DNA from: Geoalkalibacter subterraneus
Lineage (GTDB): Bacteria; Desulfobacterota; Desulfuromonadia; Desulfuromonadales; Geoalkalibacteraceae
Length of the DNA: 64,000 nucleotides
NCBI RefSeq assembly: GCF_000827125.1
Contig: NZ_CP010311.1
Span: forward strand, 992,001 to 1,056,000
Direction: 5' to 3'
The translations under genes and the position numbers were made by a program. Each line of letters opens with the position of its first letter. The stretch's first letter is position 1. This document shows, in pieces, positions 39,121-48,278 of this stretch. The notes under the pieces were generated by a model. That model ran no database searches. It worked only from the letters and a program-made list of their open reading frames with translations, and had not been told where the DNA came from.

Positions 39121-40203
39121 ATGCGGTATGTCCAACTGATCCTGTTGCTTTTTTTTGCGGTTTTGACCAGCTCCGTAGCGCAGGCTGTAGTGGAACTGGC
39201 GCCTGAAGGGCAGTCGCCCAAGGTCATTGATGAGGTCTACTGGCAGGATCAGACCTTTTTCGTGGCCATCGAGGATGTTCTCGCGGCGGTGGACCGCAGC
39301 GGCGAATGGGACAGTGTCAAGCACGTTTACCGTTTCGATAGTCCGCGCGGCAGCGTTGTTATCGCCCCGGGCAGCCAGTTCGTGAAGGTTGATGGAAGCT
39401 ATCGCCCCCTGAACCGCAAGCCGCGGTTTATCGACAATCGCCTGCGGGTGCCTGAAGAGTTTGTCACCCGTCATCTGCCCGACCTGATCCGCACCCCGAT
39501 CTACTATCGCAATCTGACCTCGCGCGAGGAGGTTGAAGAGGAGGAGCCTGGGACTCTGGACCGGCTGTTCGCCATGCTGCTGCGCCGGGAGGCGTCTTCC
39601 TCCAACTCGGCCAGGCTTCGGGCCCTTGCGCTCGACCCCGGCCATGGCGGCTTTGATACCGGCACCATCGGTCTCGACGGGGTCCAGGAAAAAGAGGTGG
39701 CACTCGCGACCGCTCGGCAGTTGGCTAAAATTACCAAAATGCGGCTGGGGGTTCCGGTCTATCTCAGCCGTGATGGCGATTACGCGGTTACGCCTGCTCA
39801 GCGGCTGGAGCCTGCTCTGAAAGAGGAGGTCGATGCTCTGCTTATCCTTCATGCCCAAGCCTCCTGGGATGTGTCTGTCGATGGAGCCGCCCTGATCGTG
39901 CGACCGCAGGAGGAATTCGAGGGCGAACGCATCGATGCGGAGCGCGGGGACAGCATGCGGCTTGCCCGTCATATACAGCAGAGCCTGGAAGCTGCGGGGA
40001 TTGAAACAAGCGGCATTTACCAGGCCGCGCTGCCGGCTCTCGGGCGCGGCAACCTCCCTACCGTTCTGGTCGAGCTGGGATATCTCACCAATACAAAGGA
40101 TCATGCGCGGCTGGTGACGGATGCCGGTCGCGAGACTATCGCTCAGGCGCTTTATGACGGCCTGCAGAATTTTATTCGAAAAACCGAGGAGAAAGCACCC
40201 TGA
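39121..40203 (+). CDS. N-acetylmuramoyl-L-alanine amidase, exported
   Basis: A 360-residue Amidase_3 enzyme that cuts the bond between MurNAc and the stem peptide. A signal peptide (about residues 1-21, ending SVAQA) is followed by a copper-amine-oxidase-like N domain (about 25-120), then the zinc domain: LDPGHGG, QEKEVAL, and the catalytic [18 protein letters not shown] precedes the ATG at 39121; an earlier GTG/ATG at 39049 has no support. It overlaps the rph start by 1 base (TGATG). A periplasmic hydrolase in an operon with RNA and nucleotide genes is a common delta-proteobacterial layout. Confidence 0.9.
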   Translation: MRYVQLILLLFFAVLTSSVAQAVVELAPEGQSPKVIDEVYWQDQTFFVAIEDVLAAVDRSGEWDSVKHVYRFDSPRGSVVIAPGSQFVKVDGSYRPLNRKPRFIDNRLRVPEEFVTRHLPDLIRTPIYYRNLTSREEVEEEEPGTLDRLFAMLLRREASSSNSARLRALALDPGHGGFDTGTIGLDGVQEKEVALATARQLAKITKMRLGVPVYLSRDGDYAVTPAQRLEPALKEEVDALLILHAQASWDVSVDGAALIVRPQEEFEGERIDAERGDSMRLARHIQQSLEAAGIETSGIYQAALPALGRGNLPTVLVELGYLTNTKDHARLVTDAGRETIAQALYDGLQNFIRKTEEKAP

Positions 40204-40931
40204 TGTTGAATTTTGAACGTTCTTACGAACGCACCCCCGACCAATTACGCCCCGTCATTTTCGAGAGGGGCTTTACCCGTTACGCGGAAGGTTCCGTCCT
40301 TGTTTCCTTTGGCGAGACCCGTGTTTTATGCAATGCCTCCGTTGAAGAGAATGTGCCCCCGTTCATGCGTGGTGAAGGGCGCGGCTGGGTAACCGCCGAA
40401 TACAGTATGCTGCCGCGCGCCACTCAGACGCGCAGTCCTAGGGAGGCGGCACGGGGCAAGATCGGCGGTCGAACCCACGAAATCCAACGGTTGATCGGTC
40501 GTTCTCTGCGTGCGGTGGTTGATCTGGAGGGACTGGGCGAACGGACCATCAAGATCGACTGCGATGTATTGCAGGCCGACGGCGGCACCCGGACCGCTTC
40601 CATCACCGGTGCTTATGTCGCCCTGCACGATGCCTTGTCCGGATTGCTGGAGAAGGGCCTGATCGAGCGCATGCCCATTATAGAAAGCGTTGCGGCCGTC
40701 AGTGTCGGGGTGGTGGTGGGCGTGCCGCTGCTCGATCTCGATTACCAGGAGGATTTTCAGGCCCAGGTCGACATGAACTTTGTGATCACCAGTTCCGGAC
40801 GTTTCGTTGAAGTGCAGGGGACTGCGGAAGAGGAACCCTTTACGGCAGAGGAGTTAGATGCTCTGCGGGATCTGGCGATGAAGGGCTGTGCAGATCTGAC
40901 CTCCCTGCAGCAGCGGGCCCTGGAGGCATAA
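40203..40931 (+). CDS. rph: Ribonuclease PH
   Basis: A 242-residue phosphorolytic 3'-5' exoribonuclease that trims tRNA precursors. [34 protein letters not shown] and the phosphate-site RSLRAVVD are conserved; [18 protein letters not shown] is the hallmark. It sits in the classic rph-rdgB pair, 3 bp before rdgB. Confidence 0.97.
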   Translation: MLNFERSYERTPDQLRPVIFERGFTRYAEGSVLVSFGETRVLCNASVEENVPPFMRGEGRGWVTAEYSMLPRATQTRSPREAARGKIGGRTHEIQRLIGRSLRAVVDLEGLGERTIKIDCDVLQADGGTRTASITGAYVALHDALSGLLEKGLIERMPIIESVAAVSVGVVVGVPLLDLDYQEDFQAQVDMNFVITSSGRFVEVQGTAEEEPFTAEELDALRDLAMKGCADLTSLQQRALEA

Positions 40932-40934
40932 ATT

Positions 40935-41522
40935 ATGACTTCGACACTGGTGGTTGCCACCCGAAATTCCGGCAAGCTTCGCGAAATCAGACATCTCTTG
41001 TCCGATGTGGGGATTGAGGTCGTGGGGCTCGACGCCTTTGAAACCATCGGGGAGATTGTCGAGGACGGCGACAGTTTCGCCGCCAATGCGCGAAAAAAAG
41101 CCCAGGTCGTTGCGCAGGCGACCGGACAGCCTGCCCTGGCGGATGATTCAGGGCTCGAGGTCGAAGCCCTGGGCGGGAAGCCTGGAATCTTTTCGGCTCG
41201 TTTTGCCGGGCCTGACGCCACCGATGCCGATAACAACAGCAGGTTGCTGGAAAAATTAAAGACCGTCGCCGCGCCGCGCAGGGCGACCTTTCGCTGCGTC
41301 ATGGCCCATTGCATCCCTTCGGGGGAGTGCAACCTGTTTGAGGGCAGACTCGACGGCCTGATTCTCGAACAGGGACGGGGCGCGGGCGGTTTCGGCTATG
41401 ATCCCCTCTTTCTGGTTCCGGAATACGGCAAAACACTCGCTGAGCTTGCCATGGAAACGAAAAACCGCCTCAGCCATCGCGGTCAGGCTTTGAGAAAAGT
41501 CGTCGAATTTCTTCGGAAATAA
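40935..41522 (+). CDS. rdgB: XTP/dITP diphosphatase (RdgB/HAM1)
   Basis: A 195-residue house-cleaning enzyme that hydrolyses deaminated purine triphosphates. The N-terminal [33 protein letters not shown] and FGYDPLF motifs are complete. It is the last gene of the operon. Confidence 0.96.
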   Translation: MTSTLVVATRNSGKLREIRHLLSDVGIEVVGLDAFETIGEIVEDGDSFAANARKKAQVVAQATGQPALADDSGLEVEALGGKPGIFSARFAGPDATDADNNSRLLEKLKTVAAPRRATFRCVMAHCIPSGECNLFEGRLDGLILEQGRGAGGFGYDPLFLVPEYGKTLAELAMETKNRLSHRGQALRKVVEFLRK

Positions 41523-41584
41523 AACAGCCGGACCTGTGAGATTTTTTTTTGGTCCTTGAAATATTTCTTTCTTTGGATTTATTG

Positions 41585-41612
41585 TTGAAGTGCTGTAAAT
41601 TTGTGGAATAAT
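41585..41612 (+). promoter_or_regulatory. Candidate promoter of the alanine-rich lipoprotein gene
   Basis: TTGAAG (41585-41590), 16-base spacer, AATAAT (41607-41612). It gives a leader of about 87 bases. The AT-rich surroundings are typical of strongly expressed genes. Confidence 0.4.
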
Positions 41613-41705
41613 TGTGATCATCGTGAATTAATGGGGCGATCGATCGGTTCTTGTGCCATTTGTGAATTCATGCTTTTGCCCCGATAACACACAAAGGAGG
41701 ATTTT

Positions 41706-42017
41706 ATGCGTAAAATTACAACCCTGGTTGTCGCAGGCGTTTTTGCTGCGGGAATGGCCGGCTGTTCGCCCTATATGGCGATCGAACCGGAAGATGAGAA
41801 CCTGTTTAACGAAGCAATTGCTGCGGCCCGCGAGGCCAAAGCCGCCAACGAGTCGGCACAGGATGCCGCCTCCCGTGCGGAAGCCGCTGCCCAACAGGCC
41901 GAGCAGTCGGCTCAAAGTGCAGAGCGCTCCGCCCGTGCTGCATCAGGCAGCGCGTCTGAAGCCAAGAGTGCTGCCGACAAAGCGACCAAGGCTTTTGAAA
42001 TGACCCTGCAGAAATAA
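41706..42017 (+). CDS. Alanine-zipper (Lpp/OprI-like) outer-membrane lipoprotein
   Basis: A 103-residue lipoprotein. Lipobox MAGC puts the lipidated Cys at 20. The mature part is one helix of Ala-rich heptads (AAAREAKAAN, AEAAAQQAEQSA, SAERSARAASG) that would form a trimeric coiled coil, as in Lpp and OprI, between outer membrane and peptidoglycan. It ends in a lysine, as Lpp does (the residue Lpp links to peptidoglycan). AAAGGAGG precedes the ATG, and a strong terminator follows, so it is a single-gene unit. Confidence 0.82.
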   Translation: MRKITTLVVAGVFAAGMAGCSPYMAIEPEDENLFNEAIAAAREAKAANESAQDAASRAEAAAQQAEQSAQSAERSARAASGSASEAKSAADKATKAFEMTLQK

Positions 42018-42040
42018 TCGAAAATCTGTTTGAGCTCAAA

Positions 42041-42066
42041 AAAAAGCCCCGGAAACGGGGCTTTTT
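42041..42066. terminator. Terminator after the lipoprotein gene
   Basis: AAAAAGCCCC (42041-42050) pairs fully with GGGGCTTTTT (42057-42066), loop GGAAAC. The T run follows the GC stem, a textbook rho-independent terminator that could also work leftward. Confidence 0.85.
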
Positions 42067-42094
42067 AAGTCTGTCATCAGGATGAGGTGAACCT

Positions 42095-43582
42095 ATGGGC
42101 GTGGCGAAGAGCGATTGCGCGCCGGTGTTGGTGACCGGCGCAACAGGTTATATCGGTGGCCGACTGGTGCCGCGCCTGCTCGAAAAAGGCCTCCACGTCC
42201 GGGTTGCCGTCCGCACCCCTTCAAAATTGCGCGGGAGATCCTGGGCCGGGAATGAACGCCTCGAAGTTGTCCAGGCCGATGTGTTCGACCTGGAATCCCT
42301 GCAGAAGGCTGCCCAGGGGTGCCGTGCCGCCTATTATCTGGTTCATTCCATGAACCCCCAGGCCAAAGACTTTGCGCAGGCTGATCGTATTGCCGCGGGC
42401 AACATGGCGAAGGCGGCGGCTGATGCAGAGCTGGCACAGATTATCTACCTCAGCGGCCTGGGAGATGAGGATTCAAATCTCAGCCCTCACCTTCGCTCTC
42501 GCGCCGAGGTGGCCCGGGTGCTGCGTGAGGGACCCGTCCCAGTGACCGTTCTGCGGGCTGCGATGATTATCGGCTCCGGCAGCGCCTCGTTTGAGATCCT
42601 TCGCTACCTGGTGGATCGCCTGCCAGTCATGGTCACACCTCGCTGGGTGGACACGCCCTGTCAGCCCATTGCCGTTCGCAATGTCCTCAATTATCTGGTC
42701 GGCTGCCTTGAGATTCCCGAGGCCTCTGGAGAGACTTTCGACATTGGTCAGCCCGAAATTGTGACCTATCGGCGCCTGATGGAGATCTATGCCGAAGAAG
42801 CCGGGCTGCGTCGCCGCTGGGTGATTCCCGTCCCGGTGCTGACGCCGCGCCTGAGCTCCTACTGGATTCACCTGGTCACCCCGGTGCCGGCGTCCATCGC
42901 CCGGCCCCTGGCGGAAGGGCTGCGCAACGAAGTGGTGTGCCGGGATCACCGCATTCGTGACCTGATCCCGCAGGAGTTGCTCGACTGCCGCACCGCCATC
43001 CGCCTGGCCCTGGAGAATTCGCAACGGTGCATGGAGAGCCGCTGGACGGACGCGGGGCAGACCCCGCCGGTGGAGTGGGCCCTGGAGCACGATCCGCAGT
43101 GGGCCGGGGGGACAGTGTTCGAGGACCAGCGCCGAATCTCGGTTCAAGCTTCGCCTGAGCAGGTGTGGCGGGCAACCCTCCATTCTGAAGCGTCGAGCGG
43201 CTGGCTATGGCGCCTGCGCGGATTTGCAGACCGCTTGGTCGGCGGCATCGGATCAGGACGCGGCGGTCCAACTGTGGATGAAGTGCGCCCCGGTGATGTG
43301 ATTGACTTCTGGCGGGTCGTCGACGCTGAGCCGCCATCCCGGCTTTTTCTGCTGGCCGAGATGAAACTGCCCGGCGCTGCAACAATGGAGTACGCTGTTC
43401 GTGATGCGGGGCAGGGGAAAACGGAAGTGCGGCAGATCCTTCGCTTTATGCCACGCGGCTTGGCAGGGATTCTTTACTGGTACCTGGTGGCGCCGTTGCA
43501 CGGGGCCGCTTTTGGCGGGAAGATCAAGGCCATTGCAGAGCAGGCGCAAAAAAATGCGATTCAAGGCGATAGTGCGTCATGA
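42095..43582 (+). CDS. SDR-type NAD(P)-binding protein with C-terminal DUF2867 domain
   Basis: A 495-residue fusion. The first 300 residues are an atypical/extended SDR with nucleotide loop VTGATGYIGGRLV and the AYYLVHSM block in place of the usual YxxxK. The last 150 residues (from about FEDQRRISV) fit DUF2867, an SRPBCC-like ligand-binding fold. Such proteins are predicted to act on quinone- or sterol-like lipids; substrate unknown. Its stop overlaps the SRPBCC gene by 4 bp. Confidence 0.82.
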   Translation: MGVAKSDCAPVLVTGATGYIGGRLVPRLLEKGLHVRVAVRTPSKLRGRSWAGNERLEVVQADVFDLESLQKAAQGCRAAYYLVHSMNPQAKDFAQADRIAAGNMAKAAADAELAQIIYLSGLGDEDSNLSPHLRSRAEVARVLREGPVPVTVLRAAMIIGSGSASFEILRYLVDRLPVMVTPRWVDTPCQPIAVRNVLNYLVGCLEIPEASGETFDIGQPEIVTYRRLMEIYAEEAGLRRRWVIPVPVLTPRLSSYWIHLVTPVPASIARPLAEGLRNEVVCRDHRIRDLIPQELLDCRTAIRLALENSQRCMESRWTDAGQTPPVEWALEHDPQWAGGTVFEDQRRISVQASPEQVWRATLHSEASSGWLWRLRGFADRLVGGIGSGRGGPTVDEVRPGDVIDFWRVVDAEPPSRLFLLAEMKLPGAATMEYAVRDAGQGKTEVRQILRFMPRGLAGILYWYLVAPLHGAAFGGKIKAIAEQAQKNAIQGDSAS

Positions 43583-44055
43583 AACTGCATTGCCTGCATT
43601 ATGTTCAATCCTTCCCCGTTGAACTCGAAACCTGCTGGCGGTTTTTCTCCGACCCGGCAAACCTGAGCGAGATCACACCGCCATGGCTCAATTTCCAGGT
43701 GACCAGCGAACTGCCTGAGCACATGCATGCCGGCATGATGATAAGCTATCGGATCCGGCCTGTTATGGGGATTCCGATCGATTGGGTCACTGAGATCACC
43801 CACGCCGATGAACCCCGTTTTTTCGTCGATGAGCAGCGCTTCGGCCCTTACCGCTTCTGGCATCATCAGCACCTTTTCCGCGCGGTTGATCAGGGGGTGG
43901 AAATGCAGGATGTCGTGCATTATGCCCTGCCGTTGGGAAGACTGGCTGAGCCCATTCGTCGCGCTCTGGTTGCGCCCAAACTGCAGGAAATATTTTCCTA
44001 CCGGCGTGAGGTCCTAGCGCGGCGCTTTGGCGTCTGCGATTTCCCTGGGGACTGA
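43579..44055 (+). CDS. SRPBCC family protein
   Basis: A 158-residue ligand-binding-fold protein; FPVELETCWRFFSDPANLSE near the start and WVTEITHADEPRFFVDEQRFGPYRFWHHQH split around it are typical. Coupled by ATGA to the SDR/DUF2867 gene, so the two probably handle the same lipid-like ligand. Its end overlaps the end of the minus-strand L,D-transpeptidase by 42 bp. Confidence 0.8.
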   Translation: MKLHCLHYVQSFPVELETCWRFFSDPANLSEITPPWLNFQVTSELPEHMHAGMMISYRIRPVMGIPIDWVTEITHADEPRFFVDEQRFGPYRFWHHQHLFRAVDQGVEMQDVVHYALPLGRLAEPIRRALVAPKLQEIFSYRREVLARRFGVCDFPGD

Positions 44056-44973
44056 AACCCTGGCAGGCAGGCCGTCGGCGCGCCGTAAGGCCTCCTGCAC
44101 CGCGCCTCGATCAATGGTCTGCTCAACCCCGACCACTTCGGCCTGATCCCACACTCTGCGAAAAGCCGCTTCTTTCTCGATGCCTTCAAGGGAGTGAACC
44201 TCCAGGTAGAGGTGTCCGTCTTTGATGCCGAGTTTGATCGGGTCGTTGATGATTCTGACCGGGAGGCCGACGCTCACCCGGTGATAGAGATCTTGGATAT
44301 CGCGCGGATAGAGGCGGATGCATCCGCTGCTGATGCGCCGCCCGACGCCATGCGGCTTATTGGTGCCATGGATGCCCAAATTGTGATCGGAGAGGCCGAT
44401 CCAGTGGCTGCCCAGAGGGTTGTCGCTGCCGGGCGCGACAACCGGCGGCAACTCGGGCATCTGGGCGCGGATGGAAGGGGGCGGCGTCCAGGAAGGATTT
44501 TCAGCGCGATTGGCGACTCGGTAGGTCCCAAGGGGGGTATCGCGCCCCTCGCGCCCGATGCCGATGGGGTAGATCCGCACATATTTCTGTCCCTCCTGTT
44601 CCCAGATCAGGTAGAGGCGCAGTTCAGCCAGGTTTATGGTAATCCCCGGTTCCAGAGGCTGTGGTATGATGGCTGCGGTGGGCAGTGTGATGCGCTGGCC
44701 GGCGGCAGGCATCCATGGATCGATCTCAGGATTGGCGCGCACCAGGTTGGTATAGCCGATACCGGAGCGGTAGGCGAGATGAACCAGGTTTTCGCCTTTG
44801 CCGAGGATGTAATCGCGATTGGAGCCGACGACCGTCGGCTTTTTGTCCTCAAGTCGGGCCTCTTCCATTAATCGGGGCTGCCACGCCCAAGTCTCCACGG
44901 TTGGCAGAAGAACTGAACAACCTACAATCAACAATAAAAACAAGACACTTTTAAAGTTAAGGACCAAAACCAT
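44014..44973 (-). CDS. L,D-transpeptidase (YkuD) with LysM-like domain
   Basis: A 319-residue envelope enzyme that makes 3-3 peptidoglycan cross-links or anchors lipoproteins to peptidoglycan. Order: hydrophobic signal/anchor (about residues 6-25), LysM-like segment (YILGKGENLVHLAYRSG to RITLPTA), then YkuD with HGTNKP and the active-site Cys in RISSGCIRLYP. ATG 44973 gives a proper signal. An upstream ATG (45051) overlaps the kefB start and is unlikely. The alanine-rich lipoprotein at 41.7 kb would be a possible substrate (inference). Confidence 0.9.
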   Translation of the reverse strand: MVLVLNFKSVLFLLLIVGCSVLLPTVETWAWQPRLMEEARLEDKKPTVVGSNRDYILGKGENLVHLAYRSGIGYTNLVRANPEIDPWMPAAGQRITLPTAAIIPQPLEPGITINLAELRLYLIWEQEGQKYVRIYPIGIGREGRDTPLGTYRVANRAENPSWTPPPSIRAQMPELPPVVAPGSDNPLGSHWIGLSDHNLGIHGTNKPHGVGRRISSGCIRLYPRDIQDLYHRVSVGLPVRIINDPIKLGIKDGHLYLEVHSLEGIEKEAAFRRVWDQAEVVGVEQTIDRGAVQEALRRADGLPARVSVPREIADAKAPR

Positions 44974-45049
44974 TAATTTTTTTTGCAGTGCTCTCCGCCG
45001 TTCACAGGGACGGAAAAAGGGGGCTGTACGATTTTGACAGGGTGAAAAC

Positions 45050-47065
45050 ATGGAAATTCCTCTTTTAGGCGATATCTCGGTTATTTTCGGTCTGGCGGTG
45101 GCCGTTCTTTTTGTATGCCATACGCTGCGTATCCCCTCGATTGTCGGCTTTCTGCTGACCGGCGTGGTGGCCGGCCCTCACGGGCTGGGGCTGATCAAAG
45201 CCGTCCATGAAGTTGAACTGCTGGCCGAAATCGGCGTGGTGATGCTGCTGTTCACCATCGGCATAGAGTTTTCACTCAAAAACCTGCTGCGGGTCAAGAG
45301 GGCAGTGCTTTTAGCTGGCTCTCTGCAGGTGTTCGCGACACTTTTGGTCGTTTATTTTATCGAGGTTGGCCTGGGGGCTGATCGCGGAACGGCCATCTTT
45401 CTTGGCTTTCTAATGGCCTTGAGCAGTACCGCGATTGTGCTCAAGCTATTGCAGGAGCGCGCCGAGATCGATACCCCCCACGGCCGCACCACCCTGGCGA
45501 TTCTGATCTTTCAGGACATTATCGTCGTTCCCATGATGCTGATCACTCCCATGCTGGCAGGCGGCACTGGCGACATCGGCGAGTCGTTGATGCTGCTGGT
45601 GGCCAAAGGGTTGGGCGTGGTGGTTCTGGTGTATCTCTGTGCCCGCTATGTGGTGCCGGTTCTGCTTTATCAGGTGGCACGCACCCGCAGCCGTGAGCTC
45701 TTCCTGCTCACCATCGTCATTATCTGCCTGGCGACTGCCTGGATGACCTCCAGTATCGGCCTCTCCTTCGCCCTCGGGGCCTTCCTGGCGGGCCTGATCA
45801 TCAGCGAGTCCGAATACAGTCATCATGCCTTGAGCAATATACTGCCCTTTCGCGATATTTTCACCAGTCTTTTTTTCGTTTCCATCGGTATGCTGTTCGA
45901 TATCAAGTTCCTGCTGGCTCAACCAGGAACCGTTTTTCTGATCGCAATGGGAATCCTGACGCTGAAGGCGATCCTTGCCGGAGTGGCAACGGTGTCGTTG
46001 GGATTTCCACTGCGCACGGTTATTCTGGTGGGGCTGGGGTTGAGCCAGGTGGGCGAGTTCTCCTTTATCCTGAGCAAAACAGGGGTGGATCATGGCCTGC
46101 TGAGCGGGCAGACTTACCAGATGTTTCTGGCGGTTGCGGTGGTGACCATGGCCGCCACTCCCTTCATTGTTGCCGGTGCCCCGCGTTTTGCCACCCTGGT
46201 TGAGGGCTTGCGGGGAGGCCCAAAGGGCAAAGGGCGCAGACAGGAGGCGCGCAACCATCCGTGCATGCTGGGCGCCTTCAACGATCATATCATTATTATC
46301 GGTTATGGTCTCAACGGACGCAACGTTGCACGGGCGGCGCGAGCGGCGGGGATCGATTACGCTATTCTGGAGATGAACCCGGAGACGGTGCGTGAAGAGC
46401 GCGCCAAGGGAGAGCCGATTTTTTTTGGCGATGCGATACGCGAGGAAGTTCTTGAACCGCTTGGCATTTATTGCGCCCGCGTGGTGGTCATCGCCATCTC
46501 GGACCCGGTTGCCACACGCCAGGTTGTGTCGGTGGTCCGGGAGGAGAATCCCAAGGTTCATATTATTGCCCGGACCCGCTATTCCTCTGAAATGAAAACT
46601 CTTTACGAACTGGGAGCCAATGAAGTCATCCCCGAAGAGTTCGAAACCTCGGTGGAGATTTTCACCCGTATTCTCGGAAAATACCTGGTGCCGCAGGAAG
46701 AAATCGAAAAATTCGTGGCTGAAGTACGTGCAGACGGTTATCAGATGCTGCGCAGCCTTTCCCTTGAACACGGCGCGGTCGATCAGCTCGATCTTCAGTT
46801 GCCGGGCGTGGAGATCAGCTCGTTGCGGGTTTCTTCCCATTCACCGTTAGTCGGGAAAACTCTTATTGAAACCGACCTGCGTCAGAGTTACGGGGTGACA
46901 GTACTGGCAGTGCAGAACAAATCGGGCATCGTTGCCAATCCGGAGGCCGAAATTCAGATCCATTCCAACGACCTTCTGCTGGTGATCGGCAAGCCGGAAC
47001 AGATTTCAGCAGCAGCATCACTGACCAAAGGCAATGTGTCGCACACTGGTTCTCAAGAGGATTGA
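45050..47065 (+). CDS. Kef-type CPA2 cation:proton antiporter with TrkA-N/TrkA-C domains
   Basis: A 671-residue membrane protein. About 12 helices form the Na+/H+ exchanger domain (MLLFTIGIEFSLKNLLRVKR; SSTAIVLKLLQ), followed by a TrkA-N NAD-binding domain (IIIGYGLNGRNVARAARAAG) and a TrkA-C domain at the C terminus. It exports K+ or Na+ in exchange for protons, controlled by nucleotide binding. No KefF/KefG ancillary gene is adjacent. It is divergent from the L,D-transpeptidase. Confidence 0.92.
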   Translation: MEIPLLGDISVIFGLAVAVLFVCHTLRIPSIVGFLLTGVVAGPHGLGLIKAVHEVELLAEIGVVMLLFTIGIEFSLKNLLRVKRAVLLAGSLQVFATLLVVYFIEVGLGADRGTAIFLGFLMALSSTAIVLKLLQERAEIDTPHGRTTLAILIFQDIIVVPMMLITPMLAGGTGDIGESLMLLVAKGLGVVVLVYLCARYVVPVLLYQVARTRSRELFLLTIVIICLATAWMTSSIGLSFALGAFLAGLIISESEYSHHALSNILPFRDIFTSLFFVSIGMLFDIKFLLAQPGTVFLIAMGILTLKAILAGVATVSLGFPLRTVILVGLGLSQVGEFSFILSKTGVDHGLLSGQTYQMFLAVAVVTMAATPFIVAGAPRFATLVEGLRGGPKGKGRRQEARNHPCMLGAFNDHIIIIGYGLNGRNVARAARAAGIDYAILEMNPETVREERAKGEPIFFGDAIREEVLEPLGIYCARVVVIAISDPVATRQVVSVVREENPKVHIIARTRYSSEMKTLYELGANEVIPEEFETSVEIFTRILGKYLVPQEEIEKFVAEVRADGYQMLRSLSLEHGAVDQLDLQLPGVEISSLRVSSHSPLVGKTLIETDLRQSYGVTVLAVQNKSGIVANPEAEIQIHSNDLLLVIGKPEQISAAASLTKGNVSHTGSQED

Positions 47066-47230
47066 TCGAACCGGAATTATGCCTGCGAAATAGGAACATA
47101 CAAAGAAGTTGAGAACAAAAAGAGCTCCGAAAAATACCCGACATCGCTCGACATGACGATAGATGGCGGTTGTATTTTCGACCTTTTCAGGGAAAATGAA
47201 CGAAACATCTCACAAAGGAGAATGATGATT

Positions 47231-47539
47231 ATGAAAAAGGTTATGGTACTGGCAATTGTTCTGATGTTCAGCGCAGGTGCGGCAATGGCTTATCCTGAGA
47301 ACGCCGTGCAGAATCAGGCTTCCGAGCATGCCCAGGCAATGAAGGAAAAGGCAGCTGAGAAGCAGGAAGCAGCTCAGCAGAAAGCCCTGGAAAAGAAGGA
47401 AAAGGCCGCAGAGAAACAGGAAGCGGCCCAGGAGAAAGCTCAGGAAAAACAGGAAAAAGCCTTGATGAAGAAAGAAAAAGCCAAGGAAAAAACCAAATCT
47501 GCTCCTAAAAAGGGTGGCGCTATGCTGATGGGCTGCTAA
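47231..47539 (+). CDS. Small exported Lys/Glu/Ala-rich protein, unknown function
   Basis: A 102-residue protein with a signal peptide (about residues 1-20, ending AAMA) and then almost pure repeats of the type EKQEAAQ/KALEKKEKAAEK, likely a single charged helix or coiled coil. It ends KKGGAMLMGC. AAAGGAG lies 10 bases before ATG 47231; ATGs at 47222/47225 are less well spaced. A very strong terminator follows, so it is expressed alone. No family recognised. Confidence 0.65.
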   Translation: MKKVMVLAIVLMFSAGAAMAYPENAVQNQASEHAQAMKEKAAEKQEAAQQKALEKKEKAAEKQEAAQEKAQEKQEKALMKKEKAKEKTKSAPKKGGAMLMGC

Positions 47540-47565
47540 GACGCGGTATAACCATCTGTCAGTAG

Positions 47566-47609
47566 AACGCAAAAAGCCTCCGAAGCCTCAGTCGGAGGCT
47601 TTTTGCGTT
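47566..47609. terminator. Perfect 18-bp stem terminator
   Basis: Bases 47566-47583 are exactly complementary to 47592-47609 with an 8-base loop; the stem contains A5/T5 tracts flanking GCCTCC, so it can act in both directions. Confidence 0.88.
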
Positions 47610-47640
47610 TCCGGCCTGGTCGGTCTTTCCGCCTGAATCC

Positions 47641-47669
47641 TTGACATCCGTGTCGGTCAGTGCTAAATA
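47641..47669 (+). promoter_or_regulatory. Promoter of ndk
   Basis: Perfect TTGACA (47641-47646), 17-base spacer and extended -10 TGC-TAAATA (47661-47669). Start near 47676, leader of about 57 bases. Confidence 0.7.
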
Positions 47670-47732
47670 ACGCCACGTTTTTGCGTGAATCATTCGACAT
47701 CGACATAACACGACACCAAAGGAGTCACCATA

Positions 47733-48149
47733 ATGGAAAGAACATTCGCCATCATTAAGCCCGATGCCTTCGCCGCCGGCAATGCCGGCAAGATCATTGC
47801 CCGCATCTATGACGAAGGGTTTAAGATTGTCGGTCTGAAAAAACTCTACATGAGCAAGGTCGAAGCCGAAGGGTTCTACTATGTGCATAAAGAGCGCCCC
47901 TTTTTCGGTGAGCTGACCGACTTCATGAGCAGCGGCCCCTGTGTGGTGATGGTGCTGGAAGCCGAGGGCGCCATCAAGAAATGGCGCGACCTGATGGGCG
48001 CCACAAACCCGGCTGAAGCCGCTGATGGTACCCTGCGCAAGGAATTCGGCAGCAATATCGGCGAGAACGCGACCCATGGTTCCGACGCGCCCGAGACGGC
48101 TGCTTTCGAAATCCCCTACTTCTTTTCCGGTCTCGAGCTGCTGGCCTGA
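47733..48149 (+). CDS. ndk: Nucleoside diphosphate kinase
   Basis: A 138-residue enzyme that balances (d)NTP pools by phosphate transfer through His ([10 protein letters not shown]). FAIIKPDAF at the start is typical. It has its own promoter and is closed by a terminator, so it is a single-gene unit. Confidence 0.97.
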   Translation: MERTFAIIKPDAFAAGNAGKIIARIYDEGFKIVGLKKLYMSKVEAEGFYYVHKERPFFGELTDFMSSGPCVVMVLEAEGAIKKWRDLMGATNPAEAADGTLRKEFGSNIGENATHGSDAPETAAFEIPYFFSGLELLA

Positions 48150-48193
48150 TCCAGGATTTATAAGAAGTTACCAAAAGTCAGACCTTGTGAAGT

Positions 48194-48227
48194 CAAAGCC
48201 CTTTGGGTACAATCCCGAAGGGCTTTG
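48194..48227 (+). terminator. Terminator after ndk
   Basis: A 14-bp stem pairs 48194-48207 with 48214-48227 (one G-T pair) around a 6-base loop. The tail is only moderately T-rich. Confidence 0.65.
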
Positions 48228-48278
48228 CTGTTTCTGAATGGCGGCAGAATTTTTTCCGGCCCACGAAAGTGAACATTT

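Noticed and set aside
41530-41555. Terminator after rdgB (GGACC...GGTCC)
   Set aside because: The stem is 5 bp with the T run inside the loop, so it is not a proper terminator.
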